A DNA stretch of 64,000 bases from Bacteroidota bacterium (GTDB taxonomy: Bacteria; Bacteroidota; Bacteroidia; Chitinophagales; Chitinophagaceae), in contig JAFEAE010000017.1 in the NCBI GenBank assembly GCA_018266575.1, positions 124,001 to 188,000 on the forward strand. The letters are read 5' to 3'. Shown piece after piece: positions 28,619-37,471 of this stretch (the first letter of the stretch is position 1; each line of letters starts with the position of its first letter). Below the pieces are notes generated by a model, which was not told where the DNA came from, did not search any database, and worked only from the letters and a program-made list of their open reading frames with translations. Both the position numbers and the translations under genes were made by a program.

Positions 28619-30589
28619 CTATTTGAAGATCCGTAATACCTGCCCACCTCCGGATGCGAGTGTTATAGTAAGAATATCTTTTTTTGTTACAGGCCTAATT
28701 TCTTTTTTCAGGTTATCAGGATTGATTTCCACATCAGGAGCATCGGTATAAATTTCTGCTGTATAATTTCCATCATCTAGGAAATTCAATGGAATAGTAA
28801 TAATTCTTTTTTCATGATTGGTAATGCTGCCAACATACCATTCATTATTTTTTTTACGGGCAATTGTAATATACTCTTGTACTTTGGCATCAACCACTTT
28901 TGTTTCATCCCAGGTCGTTGGGATTTTTTGTATGAATTCAAAACCAGGTTGACCTTCATACGCTTCCGGATAGTCACAAACCATTCCTAATGCATTTTCA
29001 AGGATCACATACATTGCGAGCATGTGGCAACGCGTTCCCAAAACTAACGGTCTCGTATACTGCGCCCTGAATTTATTTTGCGGCACTGCCCTGAAACCTC
29101 CCAAATGATAATCGGTACTGCCGGCAAGCATTCTTGTGAAAGGCATATAAATATCATGGTCGGGGCTAAGGCCTTCATCTGTCCATTTATCAGCCTCATA
29201 ATTCAACGTTCCTTCCCGGGTAAATTCATTCGGGTATGTCCTGCTCAAACCTGTTGGCTTATATGCGCCATGAAATTGTATATGTAAATGATGTGCCGCT
29301 GCTTTCTGCAAAATTTCTGTTTGCATATTTACCATTTGCTGGTCATCACGATCCATAAAATCTACCATCATTCCACTCAATCCCCATTTCTCAAATAATG
29401 CAAATGCGCTGTCTAATTTCGGGTACAACGCATAAAAATGCACCCATACCCGCACTCCTACTCCTTTTGTTTTTGCATAATCACACACTTCTTTCATATC
29501 CAAACCCGGTACCGGTGTAGTTACATCCGAATGCGGGCCTGGTTGAAACCCCACTCCATCATCCATATACCATTGATGTAATCCATATTCAACCACAGAG
29601 TGATATTGAATATGATTGCGAGCGCAAAAATCAATGTAGTATCGCTGTGTTACGAAATTATTTCCCGGCGCATTTAATGTATCAGGAACAACATTGCCAT
29701 TCCACCAGGGAAATGTTGTTTTGCCGGGTTTTATCCAGGCAACATCCTGTATCGCACAAGGTTTATTTAATGTAGTGATGATATTACTTTCAATCAATGC
29801 ACCAACGCGGTCGCTGATCAGCAATACACGCCATGGTGTCTGATGCGGCAAAACAGCTTTTACCTTTATAGTGGTTTGTTTAGGAAGTGGCGACAAGGTG
29901 CTCGTTAATATTCCATTCTTTTTTGCAAGGTACATACCGGCATAATCCACCAACTCCGCTTCAGTAATTGCTGTAAAAATATTTCCAGGCAATTCAAATA
30001 AGGCAGGCATATCCATTAGTGTATCGTTCTTTATTTTACTAAAAGAGATTGTTGTGTAATAACCTTCATGTGATGACGTATATGATGGAAGACATAAGGC
30101 ACGTACTAACGGGTCGCCTGCAAAATGAAATGTTGTGTTCTCATTTAACAAAGTATAAGATTGCCAGTTGGATTGAGCAGGAAATTCATAACGAAATGCC
30201 ACACCATCATCAAAAGCACGGGCAACCAAATTAATAATCCGTGCTAATCCATTTTTTTCTTTCAGCGGAATAATAACCTCACGGTAATGGCTACTTACAT
30301 TTTTTGCTTTGCCGATAATTAATTCATAATCTTCAACAGTGTCACGAAATACGGGCTTACCTATATTGATACCACTCCCAAAAGATCCGTTTTCGAATTC
30401 CAGGCTTAATGATGAATGATCAATAATCTTCTTATTTTTAAAAACAACATCATAAAATAATTGTCCTCGTTCTGTTTTAAATACAAAACCGATTTGTTTA
30501 TTCGGAGAAAAAAGAGTTACTGCTTTTTGTGCATTTATATCACCAATAAAAAAAATGAAAAGCAGGAAATATAGCAAGAAGCGCTTCAT
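28619..30589 (-). CDS. Glycoside hydrolase family 97 protein, exported
   Basis: GH97 glycosidase of 656 residues with a signal peptide (ending near IGDINAQ). The layout matches the family: an N-terminal beta-super-sandwich (with SPNKQIGFVFKTERGQLFYD), a central TIM barrel and a C-terminal beta domain (DDGNYTAEIYTDA). GLSGMMVDFMDRDDQ sits where retaining GH97 enzymes (alpha-galactosidase type) have their nucleophile Asp, so a retaining enzyme is likely; this assignment is inference. It is the last gene of the rhamnose operon (56 bases after the kinase), suggesting it frees sugar from a rhamnose-containing glycan. Confidence 0.88.
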   Translation of the reverse strand: MKRFLLYFLLFIFFIGDINAQKAVTLFSPNKQIGFVFKTERGQLFYDVVFKNKKIIDHSSLSLEFENGSFGSGINIGKPVFRDTVEDYELIIGKAKNVSSHYREVIIPLKEKNGLARIINLVARAFDDGVAFRYEFPAQSNWQSYTLLNENTTFHFAGDPLVRALCLPSYTSSHEGYYTTISFSKIKNDTLMDMPALFELPGNIFTAITEAELVDYAGMYLAKKNGILTSTLSPLPKQTTIKVKAVLPHQTPWRVLLISDRVGALIESNIITTLNKPCAIQDVAWIKPGKTTFPWWNGNVVPDTLNAPGNNFVTQRYYIDFCARNHIQYHSVVEYGLHQWYMDDGVGFQPGPHSDVTTPVPGLDMKEVCDYAKTKGVGVRVWVHFYALYPKLDSAFALFEKWGLSGMMVDFMDRDDQQMVNMQTEILQKAAAHHLHIQFHGAYKPTGLSRTYPNEFTREGTLNYEADKWTDEGLSPDHDIYMPFTRMLAGSTDYHLGGFRAVPQNKFRAQYTRPLVLGTRCHMLAMYVILENALGMVCDYPEAYEGQPGFEFIQKIPTTWDETKVVDAKVQEYITIARKKNNEWYVGSITNHEKRIITIPLNFLDDGNYTAEIYTDAPDVEINPDNLKKEIRPVTKKDILTITLASGGGQVLRIFK

Positions 30590-30644
30590 ACAACCGTATT
30601 TGAAAATTCGAAGAAGAAATTGTGGGCGGGATAAAAATAACTAA

Positions 30645-31985
30645 TCAGGCGGAATAATTTTTGAGATGGATGACATTTCCCGGAATATTTTTTTCATTCC
30701 ATTTATCATGAATAACCATTGCTGCACCTAAAGCTGATGCCTGCGCAACCGAAGCAGCAAATATTTTTTGCCCCGGAAAAGCTTTTGTTAAATAATGCAT
30801 GAAAATTGTGTTCTTGCTAAAACCTCCGTCAACAAAAATTGTATTTACTTCTTTACTAAGGATCAAACCAGTGGAGAATATCTGCGCATTTATCGAATCA
30901 CTGATAAGTTGATAGTATGCGTGTTCATCATCAGCAAAATCGGCAAGGTTTCTTTGAGAAAAAGTTTCCAGCCCGTAAGAATCATTTCTTTGAATTTGTT
31001 CAACAAGGTAATCATTAAGATTTAGAGAAGAATATTTTTCATTCTCCTGATTAAAATGTTCTGCAATACGCTTCACCTGCAATTCATATTCATGCCCGGC
31101 AAATAAACGGGATGCTTTCACAGGTTTATTTTCGTGTGTAATATAACAAAGACAATCATGTTTTAGTTCATCTGTTGTCAAGGGTTCATCATTAAATGGG
31201 TTAAGGCTGATATTCCATGTGCCGGTTGATAATAAAACAAAAGGCTCTTTGAAACTAAGTAAATAAGGGACTAATGCTGCAGAACTATCGTGCATGCCTA
31301 TCCCGATTTGCAGGCTCTTATTTTTCCAATAAAATTTTTCCGAATGATTACAGGAAGATATATCAGCAAACTTGTCAATGATATTTTCCTTATGAACCCA
31401 TTGGTGGTATTTTCTTTGTGTGAAATCCCACAATGCAGTGTGGCAACCGATGCTTGTAATATCAGAATAATATTTTTTTGTGAGAATACTGCTTAGATAC
31501 TGTGGAAGGTGAAGCGAATGATGTATTTTATTGAAAAGATCCGGCTGCTCATATTTTAAACGATACAATTGCAATCCCGAATTAAGATTGCCAAGAACCG
31601 GTGAAGCCGTAGTCTTTGAAAAATTTATTTCACCTCCATATTCTGCATAAAATTGTCCCTTCAATTTTTCCGGAAATGGTTTCAGATAATTATATAATGG
31701 CGCAACAGGATTTCCTTTTTCATCAACATGCACAAAGCTTGCGCCATACGCAGAAAAATTGATCGCTCTAATTTCTACATCCTGCAAAGTCAACACATCG
31801 TTTACAGAATTCTTAATCCATTCTGTAAGAGCAACAACATCTTCGCAAGGGAATTCATCTTCATCCTTTATTTCATCAAATTGAAGTGAACATTCAAAAA
31901 TGACTTTATATTCTTCATTAAAAACAAGCAGCTTTTTATTTGTCTTACCAATATCAAAAACCGCTATCGCATTTTGTTTACTCAT
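30645..31985 (-). CDS. FGGY-family carbohydrate kinase, probable rhamnulokinase
   Basis: ATP-dependent sugar kinase of 446 residues; context indicates phosphorylation of L-rhamnulose at C1. The N-terminal phosphate loop is AVFDIGKTNKKLLVFN, with the conserved Asp/Gly of the actin-like fold. The metal/substrate Asp lies in GIGMHDSSAALVPY, and the second ATP motif is STGTWNISLNPF. The C-terminal domain has TIFVDGGFSKN. It is diverged from E. coli RhaB (489 residues) and somewhat shorter. It lies between the isomerase gene and GH97 in one transcription unit. Confidence 0.88.
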   Translation of the reverse strand: MSKQNAIAVFDIGKTNKKLLVFNEEYKVIFECSLQFDEIKDEDEFPCEDVVALTEWIKNSVNDVLTLQDVEIRAINFSAYGASFVHVDEKGNPVAPLYNYLKPFPEKLKGQFYAEYGGEINFSKTTASPVLGNLNSGLQLYRLKYEQPDLFNKIHHSLHLPQYLSSILTKKYYSDITSIGCHTALWDFTQRKYHQWVHKENIIDKFADISSCNHSEKFYWKNKSLQIGIGMHDSSAALVPYLLSFKEPFVLLSTGTWNISLNPFNDEPLTTDELKHDCLCYITHENKPVKASRLFAGHEYELQVKRIAEHFNQENEKYSSLNLNDYLVEQIQRNDSYGLETFSQRNLADFADDEHAYYQLISDSINAQIFSTGLILSKEVNTIFVDGGFSKNTIFMHYLTKAFPGQKIFAASVAQASALGAAMVIHDKWNEKNIPGNVIHLKNYSA

Positions 31986-32022
31986 TAGTTACAACTTATC
32001 GCTTACCACTTACAACTTAATA

Positions 32023-33297
32023 TTATAATCCTGTTGCTATAGTTTTTATTCCACGTTGTTCAATTAAATATTCCCGCACTTTTTCATTTCTATAAATGGC
32101 GATCGGATCGAGTGCCCCGTTGCTACGCAATCTTGCTTCGCGTACCAACGGTCGCACATCTGTGCGAAAAGCATTTTGCAGAATCTCCTGTGCAGCTGCT
32201 ACATCATTATTGTTTTGCGCTTCGTTTAATTTTTTCCTATCGATCAATAATGATTGTGCATACGAAATTTTGATCGCTTCCACAGATTGCAATAAATCTT
32301 CCAACGGATCTTTCACATTGTGGCTCGCATCAATCATCCAGCCAAGGTCAGTTGCATGGTTCATCCCTCTTGCATCCATACCTTCCACCAGTTCATTAAA
32401 AATTAAAAATAACTGATATGGCTTGATACTTCCAACCGTAAGGTCATCGTCGCCATATTTTGAATCATTGAAATGAAAACCTCCTAATTTTTTTTCCATC
32501 AGCAACAATGAAACGATCTGTTCAATATTGGCATTGGGTAAATGATGTCCAAGATCAACCAATGTAAATGCTTTTTCACCAAGCTTTGAAGCATATAAGA
32601 ACGATTGCCCCCAATCGCCAACTGTTGTTGAATAAAAATTCGGTTCATATGCTTTGTATTCAACGAATATTTTCCAGTCGGCAGGCAACGCTGCATAGAT
32701 TTCTTTTAATCCTTCCAGTGTATTTTGAAATGCTTTTCTGAAATTTAATTGCCCGGGAAAACAGGAGCCATCGGAAAGCCAAACCGTAAGAGATTTTGAA
32801 CCTAATGATACCCCATATTTTATTACATCGATATTATGATCGATCGCCTGTTTGCGGATAGCGGGATTTACATTTTGCAATGACCCGAATTTGTAGGAAT
32901 ATTTTTGTCCAGGCTGATCCTGGAATGTGTTTGAATTCATTGCATCAAACCTGATCCCGTGGTGTGCTGCGAGAGATTTAATGTGTGAAACGTTTTCGGG
33001 GATGTCCCATGGAATATGTAACGAAATTGCTCCGCTTGATTTGTTTAATGCATGCAGCAAACCAATGTCTTCAATTTTTTCTTCAAGGTTTCGTGGCTCA
33101 CCACCAATACTAAAACGACCGAAACGCGTGCCACCCGAACCAAGCGCCCAGGAAGGGATAGCAATTTGAAAATCACTTAATTTTTTTAATATATTTTCTA
33201 CATCACTTATCTGCGAGCTGATGAATTCAAATTTACGTTGATGATCTTTAAGCAACGATTGATTATGTTCCTCTATTTTATTTTTTTCAATTTGCAT
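32023..33297 (-). CDS. rhaI: L-rhamnose isomerase (RhaI type)
   Basis: Metal-dependent conversion of L-rhamnose to L-rhamnulose. The 424 residues fit the RhaI class (Pseudomonas stutzeri/Bacillus type, related to xylose isomerase), not E. coli RhaA. The TIM barrel contains PSWALGSGGTRFGRF near residue 48, the metal-ligand region FVEYKAYEPNFYSTTVGDWG with Glu, LVDLGHHLPNANIEQI and GGFHFNDSKYGDDDLTVGSI with His/Asp ligands. It is 10 bases downstream of rhaM and 37 bases upstream of the kinase gene. Confidence 0.93.
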   Translation of the reverse strand: MQIEKNKIEEHNQSLLKDHQRKFEFISSQISDVENILKKLSDFQIAIPSWALGSGGTRFGRFSIGGEPRNLEEKIEDIGLLHALNKSSGAISLHIPWDIPENVSHIKSLAAHHGIRFDAMNSNTFQDQPGQKYSYKFGSLQNVNPAIRKQAIDHNIDVIKYGVSLGSKSLTVWLSDGSCFPGQLNFRKAFQNTLEGLKEIYAALPADWKIFVEYKAYEPNFYSTTVGDWGQSFLYASKLGEKAFTLVDLGHHLPNANIEQIVSLLLMEKKLGGFHFNDSKYGDDDLTVGSIKPYQLFLIFNELVEGMDARGMNHATDLGWMIDASHNVKDPLEDLLQSVEAIKISYAQSLLIDRKKLNEAQNNNDVAAAQEILQNAFRTDVRPLVREARLRSNGALDPIAIYRNEKVREYLIEQRGIKTIATGL

Positions 33298-33307
33298 CGC
33301 AATTCTT

Positions 33308-33622
33308 TTATGGCAAATAAAAAACTTCTTTTAATGAAATTGTTTTGGGAGAATTATCTTCATTCGTTTCCATAATGTCTTTCATATAAGCCCACCATTT
33401 TTGCATGATTGGTTCATTTGGCAATTCATCTAATTTCATAGCATCATCAATAACAAGATAAGCGAATAAAATATTCGTTGCTTCATCGAGAAAGATGGAA
33501 TAATCCCGAACGCCAGATTCTGCTAACAAACCTTTCAGTTCATCCCAGATTTCATCGTGACGCCTTTTATATTCAGCCTCCCATCCTCTAAAAACTTTCA
33601 TAGTAAATGCAACACGGGCCAT
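33308..33622 (-). CDS. rhaM: L-rhamnose mutarotase
   Basis: Interconverts alpha- and beta-L-rhamnopyranose so the isomerase gets the right anomer. The 104 residues match RhaM length. The active-site pattern of the family is visible: His in KRRHDEIWDELK, a Tyr in VRDYSIFLDEATN, and the paired Trp in MQKWWAYMKDIMETN. It is packed tightly between rhaEW (11 bases) and rhaI (10 bases) in the operon. Confidence 0.93.
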   Translation of the reverse strand: MARVAFTMKVFRGWEAEYKRRHDEIWDELKGLLAESGVRDYSIFLDEATNILFAYLVIDDAMKLDELPNEPIMQKWWAYMKDIMETNEDNSPKTISLKEVFYLP

Positions 33623-33633
33623 ACTTATATATT

Positions 33634-35775
33634 TTATCGCAAAAAAGCAGCAGCAACCCCGCCATCAACATTTAATACATTGCCTGTTGATTTATTCAAC
33701 AAACCACTTACAAAAACATAACAGGCATTGGCAATATCTTCCGGTAAAATTGTTTCATTAAGCAATGTACGTTTTGCATAATATGCTGGCAATTCTTCCA
33801 CTTTAATTCCGTACGCTTTTGCACGGCCTTCTGCCCAACCGCCGGCCCAGATATTGCTGTCGGCAATTACTGCATCCGGGTTCACAGAGTTAACACGGAT
33901 CTTGTCTGCACCTAATTCAGCAGCAAGCAATCTTGAAAGATGCGCCTGCGCCGCTTTTGCGGAACCGTAACCTGTGTTGTTCGGACCTGCAACAATAGAA
34001 TTTTTTGAAACAATGTTGATGATATCGCCGCCGAAATTTTGTTTGCGCATAATTTCTATCGCTGCTTTCGAAACAACAAATTGCCCTTTCACTAAAATAT
34101 CATACAATTTATCCCATTCTTCAATGGAATGTTCTGCAATAGATTTTGAAATACTGATGCCTGCATTGTTCACAATAATATCAACACCACCAAAAGCCAA
34201 TGAAGCCCCTGCGAATGCCTTTTGAATGGAATCAATATTTGTTACATCAAGCAGCACAGAAGCGGATGCATCTTTACCAAATTGTTTTTTAAATTCCGCA
34301 TCGGCGCCTTTCAATCTTTCTTCGTTGATATCATTGACAACAACACATGCTCCTTCTTCTGCAAATTTTTTTGCGATTGCTTTTCCGATGCCACCTGCAC
34401 TCCCGGTGATCAATGCCACTCTCCCACTCAACGATTTTGGTTTTGGCATGCGTTGCAATTTTGCTTCTTCCAGCAGCCAATACTCAATATTGAAGGCTTC
34501 CTGCCTGGGTAAGGAAGTGTATTCAGAAATTGCCTCAGCTCCTTTCATTACATTAATCGCGTTGATATAAAATTCACTCGCCACTCTTGCTGTTTGTTTA
34601 TCTTTTGCAAAGGTGAACATACCAACGCCCGGATACAAAACCACAACAGGGTTTGCATCACGCATAGCAGGGCTATTCGGATGTTTACAACCGTTATAAT
34701 AATCTGCATACATTTTTCTATATGTATCAAACAACGGAGATATTTTTTGTTTGATGGCTTCTGCATTAGTTACATCTTCATCACCATAAAGATTTAAAAC
34801 CAATGGCGAAATTTTAGTTCGCAAAAAATGATCCGGGCAGCTCGTTCCCATCGGGGCTAATCTATCAAGATCGTTGGAGTCGATGAATTCGAGAACACGA
34901 TCATCATCGGTGAAATGGCCGATCGTCCCCCGTGCCCCTGAATGGGGAGTTTGCAAGTCGCTGTTGGAGCAGAAACCTCTTAGGATAGGCATCAACGTTG
35001 CAGCTTTTTGCAATCGTTGTTCTTTGGGAAGTGATTTTATTTTTTCGCCACCGAATACCGCACGCTTTTTCCCATAATTACTTTCGAGATATTCTGCGCA
35101 TTTTTCAATTACTTCTAAAGTGTTGATATAACTTTCATACGCGGTATCCCCCCATGTGAATAATCCATGCGAGCCAAGCATGATACCACGGATCCCGGGA
35201 TTATCATCCAAACATTTTTTCAACTTCAATCCAAGATCGAATCCCGGTCGTTGCCATTCCACCCAGCCAATTGTTCCATTAAATAATTCCCGAGTAATTT
35301 TTTTCCCATCTTTTGCTGCTGCAATGGCAATGGCTGCATCCGGATGTAAATGATCGATATGTTTGAATGGAAGAAAGCCATGCAACGGCGTATCGATCGA
35401 TGGCGCTTTTGAACTGAGATCGTAAATGCAATGATTGAAAAGTTCTACCATTTCATCCTCATGCTCAATACCGCGATAAATATTTTTGAGATTTCGCAAT
35501 CGTTCTACATACAATGCAGCAAGACCGTTTCGCTTCATTGTTCCCAAATCTCCACCACTGCCTTTTACATACATCACTTCTACTTCTTTATTAGTGATGG
35601 GATCGTTTGCAAAGATTTTGCATGATGTATTTCCCCCACCATAATTTGTTAAGCGAAGGTCTGCTCCTAATAAATTGGAACGATATACTAATAATGCAAC
35701 TTCATCTCCTTTTAGTTTGGATGCAACTTCATCATCCCACAGATACGAAACGTGTTTAAATTCTTTTTTTTCCAT
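33634..35775 (-). CDS. rhaEW: Bifunctional rhamnulose-1-phosphate aldolase / L-lactaldehyde dehydrogenase
   Basis: Two-domain enzyme of 713 residues. The N-terminal domain (about 1-420) is a class II aldolase that splits rhamnulose-1-phosphate to DHAP and L-lactaldehyde; it has GGGNTSCKIF, DTPLHGFLPFKHIDHLHPDA with the zinc His residues, and GSHGLFTWGDTAYES. The C-terminal domain (about 430-713) is a short-chain dehydrogenase with ITGSAGGIGKAIAKKFAEEG, NNAGISISKS and the catalytic YGSAKAA, oxidising lactaldehyde to lactate. The fusion corresponds to RhaEW. It is the first gene after the repeat-filled gap below rhaT. Confidence 0.94.
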   Translation of the reverse strand: MEKKEFKHVSYLWDDEVASKLKGDEVALLVYRSNLLGADLRLTNYGGGNTSCKIFANDPITNKEVEVMYVKGSGGDLGTMKRNGLAALYVERLRNLKNIYRGIEHEDEMVELFNHCIYDLSSKAPSIDTPLHGFLPFKHIDHLHPDAAIAIAAAKDGKKITRELFNGTIGWVEWQRPGFDLGLKLKKCLDDNPGIRGIMLGSHGLFTWGDTAYESYINTLEVIEKCAEYLESNYGKKRAVFGGEKIKSLPKEQRLQKAATLMPILRGFCSNSDLQTPHSGARGTIGHFTDDDRVLEFIDSNDLDRLAPMGTSCPDHFLRTKISPLVLNLYGDEDVTNAEAIKQKISPLFDTYRKMYADYYNGCKHPNSPAMRDANPVVVLYPGVGMFTFAKDKQTARVASEFYINAINVMKGAEAISEYTSLPRQEAFNIEYWLLEEAKLQRMPKPKSLSGRVALITGSAGGIGKAIAKKFAEEGACVVVNDINEERLKGADAEFKKQFGKDASASVLLDVTNIDSIQKAFAGASLAFGGVDIIVNNAGISISKSIAEHSIEEWDKLYDILVKGQFVVSKAAIEIMRKQNFGGDIINIVSKNSIVAGPNNTGYGSAKAAQAHLSRLLAAELGADKIRVNSVNPDAVIADSNIWAGGWAEGRAKAYGIKVEELPAYYAKRTLLNETILPEDIANACYVFVSGLLNKSTGNVLNVDGGVAAAFLR

Positions 35776-35856
35776 ATTTATACTTCTAAATATTTTTTAT
35801 TGTGTATTAGCTTTATTCATTCTTTTTGCTTCGCCAAAAAAGAACCCAAAAAGGCG

Positions 35857-35907
35857 ATCCGAAAACGAATACAGCCTCCCGCTTTTGCGGGACAGCTGTT
35901 TTCGGAT
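35857..35907. repeat. Two-level hairpin repeat in the rhaT-rhaEW gap
   Basis: Outer arms ATCCGAAAAC (35857-35866) and GTTTTCGGAT (35898-35907) enclose an inner hairpin TCCCGC-TTTT-GCGGGA (35877-35892). Neither arm is followed by a clear U-tract. It lies just upstream of rhaEW among other repeat elements in a gap of about 410 bases that contains no gene I can support. Confidence 0.6.
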
Positions 35908-36035
35908 GGAGCTTCGATTAAACATTTGTACTACTGTAGTAAAGAACAGTGGTACTTTTATCGATTCATACCCGGCAACACCCTATTTTTTATAATAGCA
36001 CACGTTTCAATTTATGCGCTTGTTGCAACATTGGC

Positions 36036-36108
36036 GTTCAATAGTAGCATAACTGATGAACGGATTGCGACGCAACGATGCTCAATCGGAGTTGCTACTG
36101 TTGGTATC
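36036..36108 (+). repeat. Dispersed structured repeat, copy 1
   Basis: It begins GTTCAATAGTAGCATAACTG and continues through TGATGAACGGATTGCGACGC to TTGGTATC. It can fold with an outer stem AGTAGC-AACT/AGTTGCTACT and an inner GATTG/CAATC or TTGCG-A-CGCAA hairpin. The first 35 bases match copy 2 (44295) with one difference, and the right halves agree at about three positions in four. A third, more diverged copy lies at 54129 on the minus strand. Confidence 0.75.
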
Positions 36109-36122
36109 ATAATTAATATAAT

Positions 36123-36155
36123 AAACCTATAGGGTTTTGAAAACCTTGTAGGTTT
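36123..36155. repeat. Long hairpin downstream of rhaT
   Basis: Arms AAACCTATAGGGTTTT and AAAACCTTGTAGGTTT are reverse complements except at two positions that become G-U pairs in plus-strand RNA. The loop is effectively TTGAA. It is 36 bases beyond the rhaT stop codon and could terminate or attenuate rhaT transcription, but its form (AAACCTTnnAGGTTT) recurs near 44190 and looks like repeat DNA. Confidence 0.6.
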
Positions 36156-36191
36156 TCTTGTTGATCTCACAAGCCCAAATTCAGACGATTT

Positions 36192-37247
36192 TTACTTCAT
36201 TGAATTACCTATTCCAACGAACAATACAGAAAGTATAATTGTGATTATTCCGATTGTAAATGTTGCTTTTGTTTTTTTGCTTACACCTTTCCATTCTTTC
36301 AGTAATATGCCCCACATATTTGCTACCAGGATAATGAACGCCATGTGCAATATCCAACTGCTTGCGCCATTGCCGAGTTTACTTTCGCCCATTCCATAGA
36401 AAAAGAATTGCAGGAACCATGTTGTACCTGCGAGTGCAGAGAACAAATAATTTTTGGTTAGTGATGTTGATGCATTTGTGTAATCACCGAATGTTTTGTT
36501 GCGTGTATTGAGTATCATGCACCAGATAAAATTGGTGGCAAGGCCACCCCACAACAACACAACATACGTAACATTGTTTTGGTACAATGGGTTGAAACCG
36601 GCTGCCACAGCGGATTCTGCCATTGGCTTTCCCGCTTCTATTCCGAAATTAAAACAAGCACTCATGATGCCGGAGAAAATCGCAACAATCAATCCTTTCA
36701 CCAGATTAAATTCGGCAACTGATTTTTTCTTTTCTTCTTCAGGCAATTCATTTTCCTTTAACATGCCCGCTCTGCCACAAATATAAATTCCGAGCAGGCA
36801 TATAATAACCCCTGTAAGCACAATTCTACCCCACGATGTTGTAAGCAAATCACTGAATGTAGTTTTGCCCAGAGCAGGATTGAAATTGTAATATACAGAA
36901 GGCACGAGTGCACCAAAAGCAGAACAAAAACCAAGCACTACAGAATTGCCGAGCGACATGCCGAGATAACGAACACCAAGTCCATACGTCAAGCCGCCAA
37001 AACCCCACAGCACGCCGAACAATATTGTGTATTTGATAGAAGTGAATGAAGCCGCTCTGATAATCTCCGCAAAACCAGGCACAGTAAGCCATGCTGCGAG
37101 TGGCGGAACGATGAGCCATGAAAATAATCCGCCGATGATCCAGTAACTTTCCCAATGCCATCCACGGACTTTTTTATAAGGCATGTAGAAACTGCCCGAT
37201 GCAAAACCGCCAATGAAATGAAAAATAACGCCTAGTATTGCCTGCAT
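36192..37247 (-). CDS. rhaT: L-rhamnose/proton symporter RhaT
   Basis: Ten-TM transporter that imports L-rhamnose with protons. The 351 residues are RhaT length. Family segments include GGFASGSFYMPYKKVRGWHW near the N-terminus, EDGG-free but typical ILFGVLWGFGGLTYGLGVRY (about residues 75-94), and GVIICLLGIYICGRAGMLKE followed by the charged loop and NLVKGLIVAIFSGIMSACFN. It is the first gene on the rhamnose side of the divergent promoter region and is separated from rhaEW by about 410 bases of repeat material. Confidence 0.94.
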   Translation of the reverse strand: MQAILGVIFHFIGGFASGSFYMPYKKVRGWHWESYWIIGGLFSWLIVPPLAAWLTVPGFAEIIRAASFTSIKYTILFGVLWGFGGLTYGLGVRYLGMSLGNSVVLGFCSAFGALVPSVYYNFNPALGKTTFSDLLTTSWGRIVLTGVIICLLGIYICGRAGMLKENELPEEEKKKSVAEFNLVKGLIVAIFSGIMSACFNFGIEAGKPMAESAVAAGFNPLYQNNVTYVVLLWGGLATNFIWCMILNTRNKTFGDYTNASTSLTKNYLFSALAGTTWFLQFFFYGMGESKLGNGASSWILHMAFIILVANMWGILLKEWKGVSKKTKATFTIGIITIILSVLFVGIGNSMK

Positions 37248-37321
37248 TCGTTAGAAAATTTCCTGTACTTTAATAAGGGTAAAAATAGGCGGTAATAAAA
37301 TGCAAACCGTCATGCACTGTT

Positions 37322-37337
37322 CCTTGTAAGTACAAGG
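37322..37337. promoter_or_regulatory. GntR-like palindrome, candidate operator in the rhamnose intergenic region
   Basis: CCTTGTAAGTACAAGG has perfect 7-bp arms (CCTTGTA/TACAAGG) around AG. The core TGTAnnTACA fits the GT...AC pattern of many GntR-family operators. It lies in the 224-base region between divergent rhaT and the GntR-type regulator gene, the natural place for autoregulation and control of rhaT. Binding is inferred, not shown. Confidence 0.5.
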
Positions 37338-37387
37338 TTGAGCTATGAACTATAAGCTAAAAGAAAGCAGAAAATCTTTTATCTACT

Positions 37388-37442
37388 TTATAGCTCATAC
37401 TTCATAGTTCATACTTCATAGTTCATACTTCATAGTTCATAC
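37388..37442 (+). repeat. 14-bp tandem repeat upstream of the regulator gene
   Basis: Three perfect copies of TTCATAGTTCATAC run from 37401 to 37442, preceded by a degenerate copy (TTATAGCTCATAC). An inverted, degenerate relative (AGCTATGAACTATAAGCT) lies around 37341-37360. The array ends 29 bases before the regulator ATG. Unit length and lack of spacers exclude CRISPR. Confidence 0.85.
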
Positions 37443-37471
37443 TTAAAAAACATTTATTAATCTTTGCATTC

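Noticed and set aside
35752..36132. Plus-strand frame of 126 codons in the rhaT-rhaEW gap
   Set aside because: It crosses two hairpins and repeat copy 1; composition is that of non-coding AT-rich DNA.
37388..37442. Tandem array considered as a CRISPR fragment
   Set aside because: Units of 14 bases are directly adjacent with no spacers, and no cas genes are in the window.
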